From: a bacterium
GTDB taxonomy: Bacteria; Gemmatimonadota; Gemmatimonadetes; Gemmatimonadales; Gemmatimonadaceae
DNA: 10,324 nt
NCBI GenBank assembly: GCA_021802745.1
Contig: JAJZRK010000117.1
Span: 1 to 10,324 of the forward strand
Reading direction: 5' to 3'
The position numbers and the translations under genes were made by a program. Shown here in pieces: positions 5,783-10,324 of this stretch. A model generated the notes under the pieces. The model was not told where the DNA came from. It saw nothing but the letters and a program-made list of their open reading frames with translations, and made no database searches. How positions within the stretch are numbered: the stretch's first letter is position 1; each line of letters starts with the position of its first letter.

Positions 5783-6822
5783 CGCCTCGACTCGGGAACT
5801 GACGGCCACCACGCGAGCGTGTCGCGCACCGTGTCGGCGAGCGGATAGAAGGTCAGCCCGGCCGCGATGGCGCGCGCGTTGCTGATGCTCATCATGCCGT
5901 CGAGGTTTCCGCTGAGCATCGCCCATGGAATGGACTCCTCGATCTTGTGCGCCTTGAGAGAATCGTAGTCGTCCACGTAGGTGAACTTGACGTCGGCCTT
6001 GAGCGCGGCCGCGGCCGCGGCGTAGAACGCGCGCGCCGTCATCAGCCGCTCGGGGCCCACGGCGTTGAACAGCCCCGACCGCCCGTCTTCCACCAGCCGC
6101 ACCATGAACTCGGCGAGGTCACGCACGTCAATGAACTGCGACGGGTCATCGGCCCGCCCCGGGGCCAGCACCTCGCCGCCGCGCGCGAGGCGCACCGGCC
6201 AGTAGGGAAACCGGTCGCTCGTGTCACCGGGGCCGACGATGTACGTCGGGCGCACCACGAGCCCGCGGCTGCCGAATGCCTGCGTGACGTACCGCTCGCC
6301 CTGCGCCTTCATGACGCCAAAGGCCTCTTCGCCGTCCTTCGGGTCCTGCAGGCCGTAGTGCCCGGCGTCCGCCTCGGACAGCCCGCGCCGCAGGTACGGG
6401 TAGTAGACGCCGGTGGAGGAGGTGAACAGGTAGCGCCCAGTCGCGTCCTTCAGCAGTTCGGTGGACAGTCGCACCCACTCGGCGCGATTCCCCGAATCAT
6501 CCACCACGGCGTCCCACCGCTTTCCCTCGAGCGCCTGCAACTGGCCGTTGCGGTCGCCGAGGAGGCGCACCACCGATGCTGGCAGGTCTGCCTGCGCCCG
6601 ACCGCGCGTGAAGATCGTCACGCGGTGCCCGCGCGCCACGGCGTAGCGCACGAGAAACGGCCCGATGAAACCCGTGCCGCCAAGGATGAGCAGGTCGAGC
6701 GGCTTGGCGGCGGGACCGATGGATGGCCGTGAGGCGCCGGCGAACGGCGTGAATCCCGTCAGCAGGGCGCCGCCGGCCGCAGCGGACGACACGAGAAACG
6801 TTCGGCGACTTTGCATGGCCAT
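5698..6822 (-). CDS. Tat-exported NAD-dependent epimerase/dehydratase-like protein
   Basis: 374 residues from ATG at 6822 (another ATG two codons on). The N-terminus carries a twin-arginine signal, SRRTFLVSSAAAGG (5-18), implying export of a folded protein with its cofactor. The Rossmann dinucleotide motif is GGTGFIG (48-54), followed by the acceptor strand RVTIFTRG, the SDR serine region TSSTGVYYP (134-142), and RPTYIVGPGD, VRDLAEFM and FNAVGP, which are typical of extended SDRs. The catalytic YxxxK site reads FGVMK (F168, K172): the tyrosine is replaced by Phe, so classical redox catalysis may be lost or moved. Sugar-nucleotide or other substrate is unknown. The recognisable fold ends near TLAWW; the last roughly 30 residues are encoded antisense to the 3' end of the membrane-protein gene and look like unselected read-through. 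It is downstream of and co-directional with the regulator gene (75-nt gap). Confidence 0.88.
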   Translation of the reverse strand: MAMQSRRTFLVSSAAAGGALLTGFTPFAGASRPSIGPAAKPLDLLILGGTGFIGPFLVRYAVARGHRVTIFTRGRAQADLPASVVRLLGDRNGQLQALEGKRWDAVVDDSGNRAEWVRLSTELLKDATGRYLFTSSTGVYYPYLRRGLSEADAGHYGLQDPKDGEEAFGVMKAQGERYVTQAFGSRGLVVRPTYIVGPGDTSDRFPYWPVRLARGGEVLAPGRADDPSQFIDVRDLAEFMVRLVEDGRSGLFNAVGPERLMTARAFYAAAAAALKADVKFTYVDDYDSLKAHKIEESIPWAMLSGNLDGMMSISNARAIAAGLTFYPLADTVRDTLAWWPSVPESRRYARVSRPPGGTRSSAHAMSRSSTSARA

Positions 6823-6868
6823 TCGATTCGGATGAACGGTGAAGGCGGCGCGAGAACGTGTTACGGGC

Positions 6869-6889
6869 GCCGGCATCCAGCGTGCCGGC
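6869..6889 (-). other. Stem-loop between regulator and epimerase genes
   Basis: Perfect 7-bp inverted repeat (GCCGGCA at 6869-6875, TGCCGGC at 6883-6889) with a 7-nt loop, in the 75-nt gap after the SARP stop. No T-run follows, so it is at best a weak or factor-assisted terminator or an mRNA-processing hairpin. Confidence 0.4.
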
Positions 6890-6897
6890 AATCCAAC

Positions 6898-7821
6898 CTA
6901 TCGGATCTCGCGGCGATCCAGGCCGGAGCGCCGCTCGGCGACGCGGCGATCCTCGCCGCAACGCCGCTCGACGCCGGTCCAGCGTGCCCGCGACGTCCGA
7001 CGTTCGGCCACCCGGCGTTCGGTCCCTGACCGCCGCGTGCCGAGCAATGCCGGCACGTGCTGCCCCTCCAACTCGACGCGACGCCGTATGTCAGCGGCGA
7101 GCCGCGCCGTTTCGGCCGACGGTTGGCTGCCGAACTCCGTCTCCAGTTCGCGCTGGAGACCATGAAAGACCCGCAGGGCGCCGGCAAAGTCGCCGACGCG
7201 CACCAGCAGCCGGAGCAACCGCAGCACCTCCGACTCGCTGAAGGGCGAGAGAGCAAGCGCCCGCTTTCCCCAGAAGGCAGCGCCCGGCATCTCGCCTTGG
7301 GACTCGCACTCCGCCGAGAGATCCCATGCCGCCTTCGCCGCACGCTGTCCGAGGTGCCGGCGCCGACCGTCCAGCCATTCATTGAAGGCCATGGAACCGC
7401 CGCCGTGGAAGCCGGGAAGCAGTTCCCCCCTGTAGATCCCCAAGGCCTCTTCGGTTCGCCGTGCGTCCAGCAGCGCCTCGAACTGCACCGCGTCGCAGGC
7501 AACGGACTCCGCCACGGCCACGCCGTGCGAGCCGATGCTCACGAGGGCCGCGTCGCCAAGGCAGCCGCGGAGGAATGACAGCGACTGCCGCAGTGCATTG
7601 CGCGCACGCGTCGAATCCGACTCGGGCCAGAACGTGCCAATGATCAGGTCGCGCGACAGCGATCCGCCGCGCTGCGACATGAGCACATAGAGGAGCAGGG
7701 CGACGCGTTTCGGCTGGCTGAGGAGCCGCGCGGCGTCGGCGTCCTTGGGCCCAACGAAGCCAAGCCGGCCAAGTGTGACAACAGTCGCCAGCTTGGGGCC
7801 GGCTGCTCGGGTCTGGAACAA
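6898..7821 (-). CDS. SARP/BTAD-type transcriptional regulator with Arg-rich repeat tail
   Basis: 307 residues from a TTG at 7821; no ATG or GTG occurs in frame between it and the upstream stop at 7873, and the Shine-Dalgarno is poor, so the start is uncertain. Residues 15-105 are an OmpR-like winged helix opening TLGRLGFVG, with PKRVALLLYVLMSQRGGSLSRD and the FWPESDSTRARNALRQSLSFLR block typical of gemmatimonad regulators. Residues 110-255 form the all-helical BTAD domain (YRGELLPGFHGGGSMAFNEWL; then repeated TPR-like helices). Such proteins activate transcription of nearby genes. Unlike large SARP/TPR regulators it lacks ATPase and long TPR regions. The last roughly 45 residues are an unusual positively charged repeat (see separate entry). 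The epimerase lies downstream on the same strand and the lipoprotein gene lies divergently; either may be a target (inference). Confidence 0.87.
   Translation of the reverse strand: MFQTRAAGPKLATVVTLGRLGFVGPKDADAARLLSQPKRVALLLYVLMSQRGGSLSRDLIIGTFWPESDSTRARNALRQSLSFLRGCLGDAALVSIGSHGVAVAESVACDAVQFEALLDARRTEEALGIYRGELLPGFHGGGSMAFNEWLDGRRRHLGQRAAKAAWDLSAECESQGEMPGAAFWGKRALALSPFSESEVLRLLRLLVRVGDFAGALRVFHGLQRELETEFGSQPSAETARLAADIRRRVELEGQHVPALLGTRRSGTERRVAERRTSRARWTGVERRCGEDRRVAERRSGLDRREIR
6901..7041 (-). repeat. [E/D]RR repeat tail encoded in the BTAD regulator
   Basis: The C-terminal tail (residues about 261-307) contains six [E/D]RR triplets, at 268, 273, 285, 291, 296 and 302, with mixed 5-, 6- and 12-residue spacing and two copies of RRVAERR. 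It is strongly basic and probably disordered. Similar G-x-D/E-R-R strings occur at the ends of unrelated bacterial proteins; their role is unknown, with nucleic-acid or membrane binding being plausible. Confidence 0.8.
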
Positions 7822-8087
7822 GGCACGTGGGGAGCGGGGGGCAACAGATCCGGCGCGGCGGATTAGATGCTGTCAATTCTCGCGACAGCGCTCGCCGAAC
7901 CGCAAGCAGGAGAAACCGGACGCCCGAGTTGCTCGGCGAACGGGGGCGGGCGGCGGGCGGCGGGCTGGGTAACGGGCAGATAACGGAGCCCAGCTAGGCT
8001 TGGGCGCTGGACGACTGGCGGCTCGATCGCTTCGTCGTGTTTGCTGCCCCCCAATGACGAGTCCGCGCTGGGACTCAGGAGCTCACT
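7822..8087. promoter_or_regulatory. Divergent intergenic region before the lipoprotein gene
   Basis: This 266-bp region lies between the regulator (leftward) and the lipoprotein (rightward). It holds a GCCCA/TGGGC inverted repeat (7988-8005) and a perfect 6-bp hairpin with 6-nt loop, GAGTCC/GGACTC (8059-8076), that abuts the lipoprotein Shine-Dalgarno AGGAG (8077-8081, 6 nt before the GTG). The hairpin could modulate ribosome access. A GGGCGG-rich low-complexity stretch lies at about 7943-7968. I found no convincing promoter boxes and no known riboswitch. Confidence 0.4.
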
Positions 8088-10324
8088 GTGAAGCATCGTA
8101 TCGCCGCGCTCGCCGCGCTGGCTGTGTTGGCCGCGTGCGGGGAAAACCCGGTCACACCCTCTCACCCCGAGGCGGCGGTTTTCACCAAGCGCGTCGCCAA
8201 CGCGTCGTCGATTCTCTACACGAGCGACGCGTCCGTTACCGCGTGGGGGCCCATCTACCAGAATGCTGGCGCCAACTGGACCACGACCGCCTGCACGGCT
8301 GCTCCGAGCATTCAGCTGAATGATCCGCGCTGGGGATCCGGCCACGCCGCCACGGATTTCGGCACCAATGCCCACGTGTGGCAGCCCGGCGCGGCGCAGG
8401 TCGGGTTCGTGGCCGACTGGATCAACGCCTGGGGCAACATCAACTCCACTGGCGGTCCGGGCTTCGTAGCGGCGACCAACCCCGCTGGCCATAACTGGAC
8501 CAAGTACGAGACGCAGGTGTCGGGCAATGGTTCGTTTCAGCTGCAGTTGCTGGCCGACAATTGCTCGTGGGTCTATCTCGACAACGTCCTTGTCGGTCGC
8601 CAGGGGGATCCGTGGGCGTACGACAGTCTCAAATACGGCGTCACACTCAACGGCACGCACACACTCACGTTCCTGATCTTCGACGGCGGCGGCAATGCGG
8701 GCGGGATGTTCCGGCTCGAGACCACGACCACCCCCCCGCCGCCGCTCGACTCGGACGGCGACGGCGTCCCGAACATCACCGATCCCGAGCCGTACACCTC
8801 GAACTTCTACTACTACGTGGACTGGACGGCGGCCAACCCCGGCGCCGGCACCGCGAGCGGCACCATCAGCCTGCCGGGCCGGAATCCGGTGGGTGTCAGC
8901 CTCCGGGTGCTCAATCCCAATGGCACCGCGGGTTCCTTCATGGGGGCGCAGCTGACGTGTGGCGAGCAGTTCTGGACTGCCCGAGTCAACCAGCCGTGGG
9001 TCAACGACGCCTCCGCCTACACCAGCGCGAGCGTGCTGAACGGCCCGCCTGCATGTGACATCATTCAGCTCGTCGGCGGGTCAAGTTCCAAGTATGAGAT
9101 CACGTTCTCGGAACCAGTCAAAGATCCGATCATGCCGGTGTTGAGCCTCGGCAGTGGAGGAAACCCAACCTACTACGACTTCGACCGGCAGTTCCAAGTC
9201 GTCAGCACGGGAACGGGCTTCTGGGGGAGCGGCACATTCCGCGCCGACCCGGGTGACGTGCTCTATGGGGCAGAGGGACATGGCACCATTCGGTTCATCG
9301 GCTCGTTCCCGACGTTCTCCTGGACGGTTCCGCACGGCGAATGGTGGCACGGCTTCACCCTCGGCATTCGGACGACCGTCGCGGCCGAACCCACGTCGGA
9401 CTTCGATCGAGACGGGGTGGACGACGCCGTGGACAACTGCTCGCTGACGCCCAATGCCGATCAGGCCGACTCCGATGGCGATGGCATTGGCGATGCGTGC
9501 GACTCGGTCAACGACAACACGGCGGACCCGGATGGTGACACGCTGACGAACGCCCAGGAAAAGATCCTTGGCACGGATCCGATGAACCCGGATACGGACG
9601 GCGACGGCGTCCCAGATAATCTCGACGGGTTCCCGCTCGATCCCGCGCGTTCGAAGATCGCGACCACGACGACGGTGACGTTTGGTGGCAGTTCCTTTGT
9701 CTACTCCGGTTCTGCCTTCACGGCGACGGCATCGGTGAGCCCCGCCGGCACCGCCATCATCACCTATTCCGGCGACTGCACGAACGCCGGTTCAAGCTGC
9801 ACCGCGACGGCCACGTACGCCGGCGACGCGACGCATGCCGCCAGCAGCGGCACGGCGAGCCTCACCATCACAAAGGCACCGAGCACGACGACCGTGAGCT
9901 TTGGCCGGGGGCCGTTCGTGTATACCGGCACGCCGTTCACGGCGTCGGCGACCGTGCACCCGAGCGGCACCGCCTCCATCGCCTACGCCGGCGACTGCGT
10001 CAACGGCGGAACCAGCTGCACGGCCACCGCCACCTACGCTGGCGACCCGAACCACACCGGAAGTCAGGCGACGGCCAGCATCACGATTACCTACACCGTC
10101 TGCACGACGAGGAGCGACGATGACGATGAGCATGGCGACAAGGCCAGCCGCGGCGTCGAGGCCGGCAGCACCATTCCGGTCAAGCTGCGCGTCTGCAACG
10201 CCCAGGGGCGGAACATCAGCTCCCGCTCGCTGCCGGTGAAAGCCATCGGCGTGAGCCCGACAGGTTCACTCAATGACTCGGGCCGGGCGAATCCAGGCAA
10301 TCTGTTCCGGCTCGACGACGGCAC
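8088..10324 (+). CDS. Large surface lipoprotein with thrombospondin type-3 and Ig-like repeats (3' end cut by window edge)
   Basis: 745 codons open to the right edge from GTG at 8088 (AGGAG 6 nt upstream). The signal peptide MKHRIAALAALAVLAAC ends in a lipobox LAAC, so C17 should be lipidated. Order: residues about 35-215, a Trp/Gly-rich beta domain of carbohydrate-binding-module character (WVYLDNVLVG...); 221-235, a first Asp-rich Ca-binding repeat (DSDGDGVPNITD); about 240-430, a second beta region; 438-522, a thrombospondin type-3 array (DFDRDGVDD, DSDGDGIGDACD, DTDGDGVPDNLD); about 526-672, two 73-residue Ig-like repeats; then an Asp-rich spacer (SDDDDEHGD) and a domain with GSTIPVKLRVCNAQG. 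From similar proteins this last domain is usually C-terminal, so the end is probably less than 100 residues past the edge (inference). Likely a Ca-stiffened outer-membrane adhesion or sugar-binding protein. Confidence 0.88.
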   Translation, partial: MKHRIAALAALAVLAACGENPVTPSHPEAAVFTKRVANASSILYTSDASVTAWGPIYQNAGANWTTTACTAAPSIQLNDPRWGSGHAATDFGTNAHVWQPGAAQVGFVADWINAWGNINSTGGPGFVAATNPAGHNWTKYETQVSGNGSFQLQLLADNCSWVYLDNVLVGRQGDPWAYDSLKYGVTLNGTHTLTFLIFDGGGNAGGMFRLETTTTPPPPLDSDGDGVPNITDPEPYTSNFYYYVDWTAANPGAGTASGTISLPGRNPVGVSLRVLNPNGTAGSFMGAQLTCGEQFWTARVNQPWVNDASAYTSASVLNGPPACDIIQLVGGSSSKYEITFSEPVKDPIMPVLSLGSGGNPTYYDFDRQFQVVSTGTGFWGSGTFRADPGDVLYGAEGHGTIRFIGSFPTFSWTVPHGEWWHGFTLGIRTTVAAEPTSDFDRDGVDDAVDNCSLTPNADQADSDGDGIGDACDSVNDNTADPDGDTLTNAQEKILGTDPMNPDTDGDGVPDNLDGFPLDPARSKIATTTTVTFGGSSFVYSGSAFTATASVSPAGTAIITYSGDCTNAGSSCTATATYAGDATHAASSGTASLTITKAPSTTTVSFGRGPFVYTGTPFTASATVHPSGTASIAYAGDCVNGGTSCTATATYAGDPNHTGSQATASITITYTVCTTRSDDDDEHGDKASRGVEAGSTIPVKLRVCNAQGRNISSRSLPVKAIGVSPTGSLNDSGRANPGNLFRLDDG
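9666..10100 (+). repeat. Tandem 73-residue Ig-like repeats within the lipoprotein
   Basis: Two in-frame copies with a 219-nt period: TTTVTFGGSSFVYSG.. and TTTVSFGRGPFVYTG.., each continuing FTA-A-V-P-GTA-I-Y-GDC-G-SCTATATYAGD-H..A-LTIT. Each copy has two Cys (GDC and SCTAT) about 8 residues apart, probably forming a disulfide. The sequence is typical of bacterial Ig-like stalk repeats. Confidence 0.85.

Noticed and set aside
7890..8010. Possible c-di-GMP (GEMM-like) riboswitch in the leader of the lipoprotein
   Set aside because: Some short matching strings, but the conserved core and paired arms could not be assembled.
7863..8660. 265-codon minus-strand frame across the lipoprotein start
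   Set aside because: It covers the signal peptide and first domain of the lipoprotein in antisense and has no recognisable domain or RBS.
9666..10100. Tandem repeat as a possible CRISPR or mobile-element repeat
   Set aside because: The period is in frame (219 nt), the copies differ by codon-level substitutions and encode an Ig-like protein domain.

Overview
This window is high-GC DNA packed with short, tightly spaced genes, several with GTG or TTG starts. A BTAD-type regulator carries the 'PKR-ALLLY...FWPE' signature common in Gemmatimonadota. A large Ca-binding/Ig-like lipoprotein ends in a 'STIPVKLR...ANPGNLFR' domain. A gemmatimonad or similar soil/sediment bacterium is therefore my best guess; it is an inference from style, not from a marker gene. 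I saw no rRNA, tRNA, CRISPR array, transposase or origin.

Layout. (A) 1-3950, minus strand: one tightly packed operon read right to left. It encodes an OsmC-family thiol peroxidase-like protein, an ArsM-like SAM methyltransferase, a 31-residue Cys-rich peptide gene (2613-2708) too short for routine gene calling, a radical SAM/SPASM enzyme, and an N-terminal thioredoxin-thioredoxin reductase fusion running off the left edge. An AT-rich promoter/operator with a dyad (3903-3950) sits in front of it. (B) 4010-4489, plus: PaaI-type hotdog thioesterase. (C) 4522-4950, minus: small SET-domain protein. (D) 5099-5782, plus: two-TM protein with a GNAT-like tail. Its 3' end overlaps that of (E) 5698-6822, minus: a Tat-exported NAD-dependent epimerase-like protein. 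(F) 6898-7821, minus: SARP/BTAD regulator with an Arg-rich [E/D]RR repeat tail. (G) 8088 to the right edge, plus: a long lipoprotein with thrombospondin type-3 Ca-binding repeats and tandem Ig-like repeats.

The most interesting part is operon A. It has the layout of a RiPP (ribosomally made, post-translationally modified peptide) cassette: a tiny Cys-rich precursor with a textbook Shine-Dalgarno sequence directly upstream of a SPASM maturase with all seven auxiliary-cluster cysteines. Around it are thiol/metalloid-flavoured partners (ArsM-like methyltransferase, OsmC, Trx-TrxR). No exporter, protease or immunity gene is visible, so the product may work inside the cell in redox or metalloid handling rather than as an antibiotic. 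Two further oddities: the methyltransferase N-terminus repeats the precursor's CCTT-x4-C pattern, and the precursor's TGA is in frame with the maturase and followed by a hairpin with SECIS-like geometry.
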